Counted from the stretch's first letter, positions 25,806 to 35,421 are shown. The stretch is 64,000 bases of DNA from Heyndrickxia shackletonii (GCF_001420715.1 NZ_LJJC01000004.1:3767634-3831633), one strand, 5' to 3'. Translations and numbers: made by a program. The notes: generated by a model from the letters alone, not told the origin.

Positions 25806-26960
25806 TTAAGCTTCAGCAGTTTCAACACCATTACTCCATACAAGTAATTTGTTTACATCATTTTTTAACTCTACAAGATCTTTTGCTTCCTCTACAAGTT
25901 TTTCCATTGTATGTAGTTCATCATCACTAATTTCAATTAGTTCCTCAAACATTTCAACAGATTCCCGAGAAATAGAAGCTATCTCCACAATTGCTGTCAT
26001 TATCTGCTGAGTAGCAGAAGATAATTCTTCTGTACTTGCGGAAGTATTTTCATTATTTTCAGCAATGATCTTTGTAGTAGATAGTATCTTTTCGAACATG
26101 GCTCCAACCTCGACAATAGTCGAATTTGTTTCTTTAAATTCTTCTGTTCCCTGTTGCATGGACTCGACAACTATTTCCGTTTCTTCTTGTATATTCTTTA
26201 CAATATTTGATACTTCAGAAGAAGACTGGCGTGATTGTTCGGCCAATTTTCGAACCTCATCCGCAACAACCGCAAATCCTTTACCATGTTCCCCCGCACG
26301 GGCAGCTTCTATTGCTGCATTCAATGCTAATAAATTAATTTGTTCTGAAATCCCTGTAATCACTTTTACAATAGTGCCGATTTCGTGAGATTTTTCTCCG
26401 AGTTTATTTATTGCATCAGATGTTGTATTTATCGTTTGATTAAATTGCTCCATCTTTTCTAAGGAATTCTTTAGCTTCTCGTTTCCATCTTGCGTCAATG
26501 CTAAGGTAGTATTCGATTGTTCTGAAATTTGATTGGATCTCACTGATAGATCTTCGATAGCCTGTGCCATTTCTTCCATAGATGCTGCGCTTTCTTCTGT
26601 GGCGACTAATTGTTTCTGTAAGCCTCTGCCTACCTCATCAATTGCCGCTCTTACAATATCGGCTTTCTCAGAAGCATATTCACCCGTTTTAGCGAGATTT
26701 TCTCCTATATCATTGACATTTTTTGAAAAGGAAAAAAACGTTTCCCTAACTCGGCTGAAAAACTCAATTAATTGATTAAATACAGTATGATCAGAACTTC
26801 TTTCATTCACTTTATTTATGATATTACCTGCTGCTACTTCTTTCATTCCATTTATTATTTCTTTATTAATTTGATGACGTTTTATTGAATAATACCGGTA
26901 AGCAAAATAGACTGATACCACCAATAAAATAACAATAATACCTAGCAAAATAGCTTCCAT
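25806..26960 (-). CDS. Methyl-accepting chemotaxis protein with one TM helix and no sensor domain
   Basis: The 384-residue protein has one N-terminal membrane helix ([20 protein letters not shown]), a short cytoplasmic linker, then a signalling domain made of long coiled coils with the hairpin tip [20 protein letters not shown] (about residues 210-230) and [11 protein letters not shown]. It should couple to CheW/CheA. No extracellular ligand domain is present, so it probably senses an internal or protein signal. It is the third gene of an operon led by a c-di-GMP-I riboswitch, which links motility control to c-di-GMP. Confidence 0.92.
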   Translation of the reverse strand: MEAILLGIIVILLVVSVYFAYRYYSIKRHQINKEIINGMKEVAAGNIINKVNERSSDHTVFNQLIEFFSRVRETFFSFSKNVNDIGENLAKTGEYASEKADIVRAAIDEVGRGLQKQLVATEESAASMEEMAQAIEDLSVRSNQISEQSNTTLALTQDGNEKLKNSLEKMEQFNQTINTTSDAINKLGEKSHEIGTIVKVITGISEQINLLALNAAIEAARAGEHGKGFAVVADEVRKLAEQSRQSSSEVSNIVKNIQEETEIVVESMQQGTEEFKETNSTIVEVGAMFEKILSTTKIIAENNENTSASTEELSSATQQIMTAIVEIASISRESVEMFEELIEISDDELHTMEKLVEEAKDLVELKNDVNKLLVWSNGVETAEA

Positions 26961-27003
26961 GATATATAAATCCCCTAACTCCTTTTAATTATTGATCATT
27001 ATT

Positions 27004-27714
27004 TTAAAGCTCTTTTAATAGAATATATGTTCCATCCGCTACATTTTCAGGAATACCATTCAATTTACTATTTTCCTGATATTTATGAACAATATAATTT
27101 CCTTCTAAATCTTTATATTTTTGTATATTATGATATTTGTCGAATATTCGTACTGATTTCGGGTTTGTCGCTTCGACTAAAACAGCCTTCAACCCTTGTG
27201 ACTTCGCTTTTGTGATCAAACTATTTCCTAATTCCTGAATAATTTCGTGACGGCCATGTTCTGCTATCACTCCTATCATGAATAGGTGTAATAACTCTCC
27301 ATCTTCGATTTCTTTTCCGTTTCGTTTTTGATAATCTTCCATGAAACGTTTATCCACATCCTCCAAAACATGCAGAATGACATTCATGTTAGAAAAAGAA
27401 CCTTCAAATATATCTTCTCCAATAATTTCTGGTGCATTTGTATCGCCAGCAAGCACACCAACAACATTATTCTGAGCATCCTTTGCGACTACGCAATATC
27501 CCTGGTCTACTGTAGAGTCTAAATAATCCTTGGTAAACTGATAGAAATCTTCATAGCCTAAATTTAATTGACCTACCATCGGTTCCTGAACCCATTTCCC
27601 AGCAACCTCCACTCCAATAAATGTACGAGCTAGACATTCAGCTGCTTTCTCTATTAAATCTGTTTGTTCCTTCGTTATAATTTCATATGTATACAATTCT
27701 AGTGTTGTTTGCAT
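27004..27714 (-). CDS. GNAT-like acyltransferase family protein
   Basis: The 236-residue protein reads like a GNAT fold: YCVVAKDAQNNVVGVLAGD for beta strands 2-3, LLHLFMIGVIAEHGRHEIIQ around the acetyl-CoA loop, GLKAVLVEATNPKSVRIFDK for the C-terminal part. The usual Q/R-x-x-G-x-G/A loop is poorly kept (AEHGRHEI), so activity is uncertain. It lies between the STAS-like and chemoreceptor genes of the c-di-GMP-controlled operon. GAAAGGAAG precedes the ATG. Confidence 0.7.
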   Translation of the reverse strand: MQTTLELYTYEIITKEQTDLIEKAAECLARTFIGVEVAGKWVQEPMVGQLNLGYEDFYQFTKDYLDSTVDQGYCVVAKDAQNNVVGVLAGDTNAPEIIGEDIFEGSFSNMNVILHVLEDVDKRFMEDYQKRNGKEIEDGELLHLFMIGVIAEHGRHEIIQELGNSLITKAKSQGLKAVLVEATNPKSVRIFDKYHNIQKYKDLEGNYIVHKYQENSKLNGIPENVADGTYILLKEL

Positions 27715-27762
27715 TGATTGAACTTCCTTTCAAATTCTGATTAAAAATTCCCTTGCTATTGA

Positions 27763-28131
27763 TTACATAGAATGAGGTATTTTATCGACTAATTTACCTG
27801 TGAACACAATTCTTTCAAGTACATTCCTAATTTGCACTTGAGCAATTTTAGAGGAAGGTTTAACTACAAGGATATCCTTAAAACCTAAGGTAGTATAAAA
27901 TTGCATCGCTCCCTCCAACTGCGGTAAAACCTTGGATGGGACAGGTGTTTGGTGAGTTGAATCAACAACTAACGTATACTCACGTCTCGATACTTTATTA
28001 ATCGTATCCTGTAAATCTTTCATATAACCTTCTGCGTCTTCCTCCCTTATTAACCCATGCACCTGTACATGAACTTCCTTCGCGGTCTCATTAATTGCCA
28101 TTTTGTATTTCTTTTTATCTACGACTATCAT
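27763..28131 (-). CDS. STAS/SpoIIAA-like small protein
   Basis: The 122-residue protein has an alternating beta-alpha pattern (EVHVQVHGLIREEDAEGYMK, then YTLVVDSTHQTP, then FKDILVVKPSS) like STAS or SpoIIAA-like domains. This family call is by pattern only. It is the first gene behind the second c-di-GMP-I riboswitch, followed by a GNAT-like protein and a chemoreceptor, so a role in signalling is possible. AAGGAG lies 8 bases before the ATG. Confidence 0.6.
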   Translation of the reverse strand: MIVVDKKKYKMAINETAKEVHVQVHGLIREEDAEGYMKDLQDTINKVSRREYTLVVDSTHQTPVPSKVLPQLEGAMQFYTTLGFKDILVVKPSSKIAQVQIRNVLERIVFTGKLVDKIPHSM

Positions 28132-28206
28132 CTCTTCATCTCCTTTTTCTCTATAGTCTGCTATACTTCTTTGTTAACCTTTGCACATTCTTTTCGAACG
28201 AGTGCA

Positions 28207-28244
28207 ATAAAAAAAGCTATCCCAGATACAGATAAGGACAGCCA
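28207..28244 (-). terminator. Riboswitch-controlled terminator before the STAS-like gene
   Basis: On the minus strand GCTGTCC pairs with GGGATAGC and is followed by TTTTTTTATTG. It lies between the aptamer and the first gene of the operon. Confidence 0.8.
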
Positions 28245-28273
28245 AATCATCGAATAATCGCATGTTTATTATT

Positions 28274-28352
28274 CTTGGCAACCCGACTATCATTATCCTA
28301 GAGGATATTAGACTCGTAGCTTTGCGTCCTTACCTTTCGATAAGTTTGCCTT
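28274..28352 (-). promoter_or_regulatory. c-di-GMP-I (GEMM-I) riboswitch aptamer
   Basis: The minus strand reads GGCAAACTTATCGAAAGGTA, then AGGACGCAAAGCTACGAGTC, TAA, a variable hairpin (ATATCCTCTAGGATAAT), and AGTCGGGTTGCCAAG. These are the conserved GEMM-I blocks. It controls the STAS-like, GNAT-like and chemoreceptor genes. Having two such aptamers on adjacent tandem operons is notable. Confidence 0.92.
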
Positions 28353-28502
28353 TTTCAATTTTAGACAAAAAAGCAGTACTAAGTTCATGATGATATTGAA
28401 CTATTACATTATAAATTATTTGTAATTTTTTGTCGAACTAGAATTTTTTACTTTGTTTGCATATGATTAGGCAAATCCCAATGCATCGTTATATATAGGA
28501 AA

Positions 28503-28540
28503 AGAAGCATTCGACATAAAATGACGAATGCTTCTTTTTC
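28503..28540. terminator. Terminator after the YiaA/YiaB-like gene
   Basis: AAGAAGCATTCG pairs with CGAATGCTTCTT, with T-runs on both strands. It ends the minus-strand YiaA/B-like gene. Confidence 0.85.
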
Positions 28541-28615
28541 ATTAGAGATATCTTATTTTTTTATGGATGTGGCGCTTTCTCGTTAGTTTGAAACGGCAGA
28601 ACCGTCCCCGCGTGT

Positions 28616-29086
28616 TCAATCTCTTACTCTTGCTCTCTGTGTATCTCTAATATTTTTTTGAACTGTTATGGCCGCAAATAAACTAAGGACAAATGCCATG
28701 CCATAAAAACCCTTTTCGCTTAAAACAATACTTCCCGCATTGTATAAACCGATGGCCATTAATAAAATGGATATCATAAGTGCAATCCAACTAATGCCAT
28801 AATAAATATTGGTAACCGGTATACCCTCATCTTTATCTCTGACCGCTTTTTGTAAGGATACCGCTGAATAGAGTCCAAATATTAAAACCGCAAAGTAATA
28901 CCCTTTTTCGTTCAATTCCATCGTTGCATTAAACAAACCGATAAGATAAGCAGCAACACCTATTAACAGCGCTGCCCAAGAAGCACCTTTGAAAGCTGGA
29001 GTCGGTTCTCCCTCTTTTCTTTCCACTTTCACCTTTGGTTCATTTTGTTTTTCTTTATCCATTAAAATCTCATTATCAACAGACAT
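28616..29086 (-). CDS. YiaA/YiaB family membrane protein
   Basis: The 156-residue protein has a charged N-terminal tail and two copies of a two-helix unit ([20 protein letters not shown] and [20 protein letters not shown], each followed by a helix and an L/V-Q-K-x-x-R-D motif: LQKAVRD, VQKNIRD). This duplicated layout is typical of YiaA/YiaB inner-membrane proteins of unknown role. GGGGGGAG precedes the ATG. The gene is monocistronic. Confidence 0.85.
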   Translation of the reverse strand: MSVDNEILMDKEKQNEPKVKVERKEGEPTPAFKGASWAALLIGVAAYLIGLFNATMELNEKGYYFAVLIFGLYSAVSLQKAVRDKDEGIPVTNIYYGISWIALMISILLMAIGLYNAGSIVLSEKGFYGMAFVLSLFAAITVQKNIRDTQRARVRD

Positions 29087-29462
29087 CGAAAGTTTCTCCC
29101 CCCATATTCATATCTAAAAAAGTGGAACACCATCTCCATAGTTACATGATCGTGTTCTGCTTACATCTATTATATAGCGACTTTTCGGAATGGTATATAT
29201 TTTCATTTAATTCCTATTTATGATTTTTATACTCGCAAATAAGGGAAAACACACTGCCTAGTCTTTTTTTTTCGTTACAACTTGTATTCCAGAACACCCT
29301 GTCATCAAGAGTAAAGCAGAAGTCTTATAGGTATAAAGTCGGAATTTTTAATTATAAGGAAAAAAGGCAAAAACTTTTCGCTATAATTGGAAGATATAGT
29401 ATGTATTTACAATTTTGTTAGTGCAAAAATCACATTTTTTTGCTTGAAGGGGTGTGGGGGAA
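29087..29462. other. Divergent promoter gap, no gene seen
   Basis: This gap separates the divergent YiaA/B-like and VWA genes and holds AT-rich sequence that could carry promoters. I see no ORF, repeat or strong hairpin. Confidence 0.5.
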
Positions 29463-30887
29463 ATGAAAAAACTGTTTGGAATTTTTTTAACGGTTAGTTT
29501 GCTACTTGTCGGCTGCAACGGAGAAAAAGTCGCCAATAAAGAAAACGATCATTCCAGAAAAACAAAAAAGGCGGAAGCGGCGCAAAAGAAAGAGAAGAAT
29601 AATTGGCAATCAATACTAAACGATATCCAGCTGGATTCAACCAAAGAAGCTTTAAAGGATCAAAAAGCTGGAATATTAGTAAAAGATAATACGAAGGAAC
29701 AAGAAACAAAAGATGTCCCATTGTTCCCGACTGATATGGACAGTGAACTGAAGGGTAAGCTGACAGAACAATTAAAGTCATTAACCGAGGAAACGAAGAA
29801 CCCGGAAAAGCTTGAAAAAGGATTACTCTATTTACTTGGGAGTCCCTATTATAAGGATGTCATTGAAACAGCAGAAGCATTTAAACCTGACTTTAAAGAA
29901 CCGGATTTACCGGAACCGGAAAAAATGACTAAAACAGAAAAGGGGAAAGCAAAAAGCTCAAAAGCAATCATATTACTGGATGCGAGCTCCAGTATGCTGC
30001 AGAAAGTTGGAGGCAAAATGAAGATGGCCATTGCCAAAGATGCGGTCAAACGTTTTGCGAAAACAATCGGGCAATCCAGTGATGTTTCTCTCATTGTATA
30101 TGGTCATGTCGGAAGTTCTGCTGATAAAGATATGAAAAAGTCGTGCAGCGCAATTGAAGAGAAATATACAATGGGAAAATACAACGAAAATACGTTTGTC
30201 AAAGCGGTAAACTCCTTTCAAGCGAAAGGGTGGACACCGCTTGCAGGAGCGATAAAGAAAGCGAAGGAAATGGCAAAAGACTATGAAGCCGATACGACGA
30301 TTTATATCGTCAGTGACGGTGCGGAAACCTGCGGAGGCAATCCAGTAAAAGAAGCCGAAGCATTCGCATCTGTAAATAATGAGTATAAAGTAAACATCAT
30401 CGGCTTTGATGTAGATTCCAAATCGGAAGATCAATTAAAGAAAGTGGCGGACGCGGGGAACGGCAAGTATTATTCCGCTAATAATCCGAACGATTTAAGT
30501 AAAACTATTGAAGAACAATGGCTTCCTTCCGCGCTCGATCTTGCTTATTCTTTTACGAAGGCACCTGATCCATGGGAAGTTTTAGCAGAGTATAAACGAT
30601 TTGATGCACTAAATGAACCGCTGAAAAATATGATATCGCGGGAAAATGACAGGTATACGAAGGCAGTCCAGTTACTGGAGGAAAACCATTGGATTGATTC
30701 GGAGACATCTTCTACCCTGCGGAAGTGGTTATCGGAAAGAAACGAACAATTACGAAATTTCGCTTCCCAATTAAGTCAAGAAAAATATAAAGAAATCGAT
30801 GACAGAGCGAGTGAAATTAGTAAAAAGGTAAAAGAATGGACAGATAGAATGTGGAAGCTGAGAAAAGAAAGCGGGAAGGTATGGTAG
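29463..30887 (+). CDS. VWA domain-containing lipoprotein
   Basis: About 474 residues. A lipoprotein signal peptide (LTVSLLLVGC) puts it on the outer membrane face. A charged linker follows, then a von Willebrand A domain with a full MIDAS: DASSS (about residue 175), a Thr in GWTPLAGAI, and VSDGAETCGG. A helical C-terminal region (about residues 370-474) ends the protein. It probably binds a protein partner through a metal ion; the target is unknown. The ATG at 29463 is preferred over a GTG at 29454, with AAGGGG upstream. Confidence 0.88.
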   Translation: MKKLFGIFLTVSLLLVGCNGEKVANKENDHSRKTKKAEAAQKKEKNNWQSILNDIQLDSTKEALKDQKAGILVKDNTKEQETKDVPLFPTDMDSELKGKLTEQLKSLTEETKNPEKLEKGLLYLLGSPYYKDVIETAEAFKPDFKEPDLPEPEKMTKTEKGKAKSSKAIILLDASSSMLQKVGGKMKMAIAKDAVKRFAKTIGQSSDVSLIVYGHVGSSADKDMKKSCSAIEEKYTMGKYNENTFVKAVNSFQAKGWTPLAGAIKKAKEMAKDYEADTTIYIVSDGAETCGGNPVKEAEAFASVNNEYKVNIIGFDVDSKSEDQLKKVADAGNGKYYSANNPNDLSKTIEEQWLPSALDLAYSFTKAPDPWEVLAEYKRFDALNEPLKNMISRENDRYTKAVQLLEENHWIDSETSSTLRKWLSERNEQLRNFASQLSQEKYKEIDDRASEISKKVKEWTDRMWKLRKESGKVW

Positions 30888-31142
30888 TAAAGTAAGAAAC
30901 GAACATGATTTGAACATTTTTACCCCGGCATGAAAATTATTCTGGGCCAATCGATATCAAAGCTGTGTTCATGAAATCAGATTTTCTATTTCCACAAAGA
31001 TTCCCTAGTCCACTATAAACTTTTCTATCGGTTTATGGTAAAATTAAATTCCTTGGCAGGGGCAACTAAAAAAGAGAGTTTGCATTTTATTGTAACGGGT
31101 TCCGATACGGGGTGCAAAAAAGAAAATCGAAATATGTTTTTA

Positions 31143-31168
31143 GCGTGAATTCACAATCGAATTCACGC
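31143..31168. terminator. Perfect hairpin inside the DUF4279 element, left side
   Basis: GCGTGAATTC pairs with GAATTCACGC around ACAATC, followed by TTTTAATT. It would block transcripts entering the element from the left. Confidence 0.75.
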
Positions 31169-31339
31169 TTTTAATTATTCTTATATTTCAACATTTTCTC
31201 TATATCGCTTGAAAAAACAGCAAGAAAATCACAACGACTTTTTTCAATGTGACAACACTTGTTGTCCATTAAGAATTTACGTGCGAAAATGGTTGTGAAT
31301 TTGCATAAAAACCATTCTAAAAATGGAGGAGGAAATTAT

Positions 31340-31771
31340 CTGGATAAAACCAAAGTTAAGGCTTATTTTAGTGCTGTGGGTGATGAATTTCCTGTGGTGG
31401 CAGTTACCAAAGCTCTTGGTATTGAGCCTACAAATACTTATAAAAAAGGAGATGCTATCGAAAGACCTGATAATCCTAATCTTGTATCCACCAAAATCAG
31501 ATATAGAAAAGAGACTGATTGGACTTTAAGCACTGGATACCAAGAATCATACGATATAAATAATCAGTTGAATGTAATTCTAAAATCGCTTGAAGGGAAA
31601 ACGGAACAATTAAAACATCTCAAGGAGAAATATGGTTTAGAGTTTCTTTTTATGGTAGTGATTCAAGTTGAGAATAATGAATCGCCAGCAATGTATTTAC
31701 AGAAAGTCATTATTGATTTCGCTAGTTCAATTCAAGCGGAAATTCATTTTGATTTATATATATTTAGTTAA
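31340..31771 (+). CDS. DUF4279 family protein
   Basis: About 143 residues matching the DUF4279 layout: KVKAYFSAVGDEFPVVAVTK at the start, a central TDWTLSTGYQESYDINNQL, and a C-terminal FLFMVVIQVENNE with a beta-sheet ending. The role of the family is unknown. The start is inferred to be CTG at 31340, because GGAGGAGG lies 7 bases upstream and homologous-looking sequence begins there; an upstream in-frame ATG at 31259 would add 27 unlikely residues. The gene is the only cargo of an inverted-repeat element. Confidence 0.75.
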   Translation: MDKTKVKAYFSAVGDEFPVVAVTKALGIEPTNTYKKGDAIERPDNPNLVSTKIRYRKETDWTLSTGYQESYDINNQLNVILKSLEGKTEQLKHLKEKYGLEFLFMVVIQVENNESPAMYLQKVIIDFASSIQAEIHFDLYIFS

Positions 31772-31775
31772 AATA

Positions 31776-31809
31776 AAAACGCTGTTGATGTTGGAATCAA
31801 CAGCGTTTT
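31776..31809 (+). terminator. Terminator after the DUF4279 gene
   Basis: AAAACGCTGTTGA pairs with TCAACAGCGTTTT around a short loop, starting within a few bases of the stop codon. Confidence 0.87.
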
Positions 31810-32082
31810 CTAATGTGATGAATTGCTTTGAGATTTTCTTTGAGAAACAAGATGTGTTTTATCTTGTTTGCACTTAAAAATGGAACCCGTTAATTTTATT
31901 GCGAACTCTCTTTTTCATGGGGAACACTTTTCACTAGGAAATACCATAGTTTTTTCTCAATTTTGAGGAAATAAATAGGATTTTAAACATAAAGCAACTG
32001 GTCTTTATCGTAAAATTTTAAAACCTATTTGCATATTTAACGTATAATTATTAACTAGTTTTTTGGTGAAAGGGTGAAAGCA

Positions 32083-32664
32083 ATGAAACCAAAGTTTATC
32101 GAACGATTATATAAATCCAATAATGTAAAAACCATAGGGGAACGAATTGGCACTTTTTTTATGATCGTGTGCGCCATATTTTTCATTTTGACGCTTATCA
32201 TTTATGGAATTTCATTTTTCTTCAAAGATGATTGGATTGTTCATGAGATCATTCAGTTGATTAGTGGGATTTGTTTCACACTTGTTTTCTGTTCGGCCTT
32301 TATTACAATAATTTTTATGACTCGTAATTGGATTTGGAAACTATTAGGTGTTTTGATAACAATCGCTTTTTTCTATGCTGCAACTACACTCATGGTAGAT
32401 GTGAAAATGATTTATAACGATAAGGTCGCGTATGAAAATAAGCAATTCGAAAAGATCGTTGGCATCCCGAAAGAGGTGGAATATGATAATCCAGAGTCTG
32501 GACCGAATAGGGTTTATGAGATCATGTTTGAAGATGTAACAGTTGAAGCTATACATCTATGGATACACCAAGATTATTTTGAAAAAAATATGAAAGGGAA
32601 AAGACTGGAAGTTCTCTATTTACCGAACAGTCATTATGCCATGAATATTCGTGTGGTTGATTAA
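32083..32664 (+). CDS. Small membrane protein of unknown family
   Basis: About 193 residues with three predicted membrane helices (FFMIVCAIFFILTLIIYGIS, LISGICFTLVFCSAFITIIF, WKLLGVLITIAFFYAATTLM) and a C-terminal extracytoplasmic or cytoplasmic domain of about 75 residues, mostly beta (YEIMFEDVTVEAIHLWIH, RLEVLYLPNSHYAM). I do not recognise the family. AAAGGGTG precedes the ATG. The gene stands between the DUF4279 element and a decayed locus. Confidence 0.65.
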   Translation: MKPKFIERLYKSNNVKTIGERIGTFFMIVCAIFFILTLIIYGISFFFKDDWIVHEIIQLISGICFTLVFCSAFITIIFMTRNWIWKLLGVLITIAFFYAATTLMVDVKMIYNDKVAYENKQFEKIVGIPKEVEYDNPESGPNRVYEIMFEDVTVEAIHLWIHQDYFEKNMKGKRLEVLYLPNSHYAMNIRVVD

Positions 32665-32699
32665 TGAAGTATGATTTGGAACATCTTAATTCGCATTGC

Positions 32700-33400
32700 T
32701 GTCTCTTAACATAAGAATAAGTGAATCCTATAAAGGTTTTGAAGAACAATTTCTACCGTGCTCGATTTGATAGATTAAGTTATTTTGGTCACCTATCCGA
32801 ACATATTTTGTAATGAAATCTCTTAATTTTTAAGTTTCACCTTTTGCGATACTGTGGACTTTCTTCAAATGCTCATGATAATGTTCATCTGTTAATAGAT
32901 CATTTTCTTCTTTTTTTATTTTATTGAAATACAAATAATTAAGGGTGTATATGACCGTGCTCGATAGGATAGATGCATAACAGCCCTTTTAGAACCATCA
33001 GGACATATATTAACTAGTAGTGCATCCTTACTTGTTAACTTTGCTTTGCTACTTGTTTATCGCATCTTTTGCGTCATGAGGGATATCCTTATCTTACATA
33101 ACATTCGACATTCCTAAAGGGAATTCTTCTATGATAAAATGTCCTACTTAGTAGTACGACTATTTATTCTTGATAAGAAGTGTATAAACGTTCAAGATAA
33201 TAATTCATTTATGAAATCTGGGAATAATTCAGTTTCATGGCTTCAAATATAACCATTATTTAACATCCCTATTTTAAATTACTGATACACAAAAACCCAC
33301 CTTTTATGGTGGGTGATACTATTTATGCCTTATGGTATTCCTTAATACCTTCTTAGTTATTAAAGTTCTAGTACAATATTATTAGTATGATCTATCATTT
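32700..33400 (-). pseudogene. Decayed copy of the DUF2075 nuclease-helicase N-terminus and its neighbour
   Basis: Long stretches match 48840-49700 in order and orientation: TACCGTGCTCGATTTGATA, TTTTGGTCACCTATCCGAAC, GAGGGATATCCTTATCTT and the terminator ACCCACC..GGTGGGT. They correspond to the N-terminal third of the DUF2075 gene and the 3' end of the small secreted protein gene beside it. Deletions, stops and frameshifts prevent expression. This fills most of the 815-base gap before the first reverse transcriptase gene. Confidence 0.82.
33295..33314. terminator. Hairpin in the decayed copy
   Basis: ACCCACC pairs with GGTGGGT. The same hairpin follows the intact small secreted protein gene at 49596-49615. 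Confidence 0.7.
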
Positions 33401-33478
33401 TCGTTTTTGATGCAGAATTGACTCGATGACCATTGAATCTTATTTTTGGTTCCACTTTTTACCCCATTTTCAACCCTA

Positions 33479-35389
33479 CTAATCTGAAGCACGTGTATCT
33501 AATTTAGCAGACTTCCTATCTAATACTTCAACAATATCCTTTATCCCAGCATGCCAATTAATAAAAGGTTTATTAAATCCCTTTATAAAATCCAGAAAAA
33601 AATTGTATAAGTTTTTTTCTGACCAGTCAATATTTATATTATCCACTATATTCTTGAATTTAGTTAAATTATCTTTTGTATCTTTAAACAAGACTTCACT
33701 AGTATAAAAATCAAATATTAAATAGAATTCTTTTGAAAGGAGAATTTTTTTTATATAGTTTTTGTTTGTTATATCATTTTCAAAAATACTACGTATTTTT
33801 TTATCAATCGCTTGATTTATTAATTTTCTTACTTTCAGATACTTATATTTTCTATCTTCTGTTCCTAGATAAAAAGAAATAGTTGCCAAAGTAAAGTAAT
33901 CATCATATTCTTTAAGAAATTTTAATAATAAGCTCTCTGGCAAATCCTTTGATATAAACTTTAAACAAATAAATAAGTTTAAAACCTCTATTCTTTTTCT
34001 AGAGTGAAATTTAAGTATCTCTAAAGCTTTCTTATATAATAAGTCGGTAATATCTTCACTTTTCTCATTTTCATTTAGATATAAAAATAATGTTAATTTA
34101 ATATATTTTAATATATTTGGTGTGTTAATTGAAAAAATGAGGATATATTGAAATAAATCAATTAATTTAGCCAAGGTAAACCTTCTAATCGACTCTTCTT
34201 TATTAGAAATTTGTTTTATTATATAATCAATTTTGTTTTCAAAAAATTTTAAAGAATACCCTATTATCTTATGTTGTTCACTTGAAAAATTTATTAGCAA
34301 TGATTTTATTTCATCAGTTAATTCCTGAATTACATTTTCAATAACTTTATAATTTTCCCCACTTTTTTCAATTAACATGTTACTGAAATTAACAAGTTTT
34401 AGACGTAATTTACTTTCCCACAAATTACTTTTTAAAAATGGCCTTTCTTCAAGTTTACTCTTTGATTCATTTATAGATAACCTGTATCTAAAACATATTC
34501 TTTCTATTACCTCTTTAATATGAATAGCATGTGTATCCTCATTACAAAAAATAAATATATCGTCCATAAACCTAACAATCTCATAGTCGACTTTGTGAAT
34601 TATTTTACTATTTTTCAACTCATGGTATATTGTTTTATCAATTTCACAAAGAACAAATTCAGCAATATATCTTGAAAACTCGGGACCTACAACGATACCA
34701 TTTGTTTCTCCATAGTTTGATGATTGCATAACTTTATCTAAAATGGATGAAACTCTTAAACTGTTTCTTAGTTCTTTAGCTAATTTTATATCTCCCAAAT
34801 AAGACCAATCTAAAGAATGTGTATATATATTATAAAAACAATTTTGAAAATCTAGCTTTAGCAACTTTGAATATTTAATCTCAAGATTTCTTAATAAATT
34901 TGATTTATAAAAGTGATTTATTTTAGTAAACTTTCGCTTTACAAAGTAACTATTAGGATATGTAGTTGATTCTTCATTTTCATCATTTAATATTGATAAC
35001 ATTCTTTTTGATATTGAATCAAATGAACTAATATACTTATTACTAATAATGTGTGGGTATCTTACTGAAAAAATTGCATTTTGTCTTAAATGGTTAACAA
35101 TTTCTAAATCATATTTCTCAATTACCTTAAGCATATAAAGTTGAGAGAGTGGGTGAACAAGGCTGATTAGTCTTGTACTAGTATCATTTTTGTAAATTAC
35201 ATAGTTAAAAGGTTCGGTTTGTTCAATTCTTTTATTAAAAAGCTTATCAATGGAATATTCCTCCCAATAAGTTAATTTATTAGGATCTAGATTTTGTAAA
35301 TATTCATAAAGATTATCATTTGAAAATATTAGCGGTAGCTCATAGGGCAATACATCAGTCAATAAAAATCTACTTTTTTTAATAATAAT
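33479..35389 (-). CDS. Reverse transcriptase with helical C-terminus, Drt3b/UG8-like
   Basis: About 636 residues. The N-terminal half is an RT domain: LLKLDFQNCFYNIYTH (motif A), NYGETNGIVVGPEFSRYIAE (motif B), RFMDDIFIF (motif C, FMDD). The C-terminal half is helical. TDVLPYELPLIFSN and the ETNGIVVGP region match my memory of Drt3b, one of two RTs in the DRT3 antiviral system. The first common start codon is a TTG at 35362 without a good RBS. The frame stays open upstream to a TAG at 35399-35401, and TAGGAGAG lies just before ATT codons at 35389-35381, so an ATT start giving KKSRFLL is more likely. It is divergent from the second RT. Confidence 0.8.
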   Translation of the reverse strand: MIIKKSRFLLTDVLPYELPLIFSNDNLYEYLQNLDPNKLTYWEEYSIDKLFNKRIEQTEPFNYVIYKNDTSTRLISLVHPLSQLYMLKVIEKYDLEIVNHLRQNAIFSVRYPHIISNKYISSFDSISKRMLSILNDENEESTTYPNSYFVKRKFTKINHFYKSNLLRNLEIKYSKLLKLDFQNCFYNIYTHSLDWSYLGDIKLAKELRNSLRVSSILDKVMQSSNYGETNGIVVGPEFSRYIAEFVLCEIDKTIYHELKNSKIIHKVDYEIVRFMDDIFIFCNEDTHAIHIKEVIERICFRYRLSINESKSKLEERPFLKSNLWESKLRLKLVNFSNMLIEKSGENYKVIENVIQELTDEIKSLLINFSSEQHKIIGYSLKFFENKIDYIIKQISNKEESIRRFTLAKLIDLFQYILIFSINTPNILKYIKLTLFLYLNENEKSEDITDLLYKKALEILKFHSRKRIEVLNLFICLKFISKDLPESLLLKFLKEYDDYFTLATISFYLGTEDRKYKYLKVRKLINQAIDKKIRSIFENDITNKNYIKKILLSKEFYLIFDFYTSEVLFKDTKDNLTKFKNIVDNINIDWSEKNLYNFFLDFIKGFNKPFINWHAGIKDIVEVLDRKSAKLDTRASD

Positions 35390-35421
35390 TATTCTCTCCT
35401 AACAAATAAATATGGTAATAT

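Larger units (their letters stand above)
31069..31915. mobile_element. Inverted-repeat element carrying a DUF4279 gene
   Basis: Inverted repeats of about 46 bp flank this segment. The inner part of each (31093-31118 and 31867-31892) has the form TAACGGGTT-N10-GTGCAAA, as in the MITE-like element at 7850-8286, and the outer part (AAAAAGAGAGTTTGC and its near complement) extends the match. Between the ends lie a hairpin, one gene (DUF4279) and a terminator, but no transposase. It looks like a non-autonomous cargo-carrying element. No clear target duplication was found. Confidence 0.62.
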
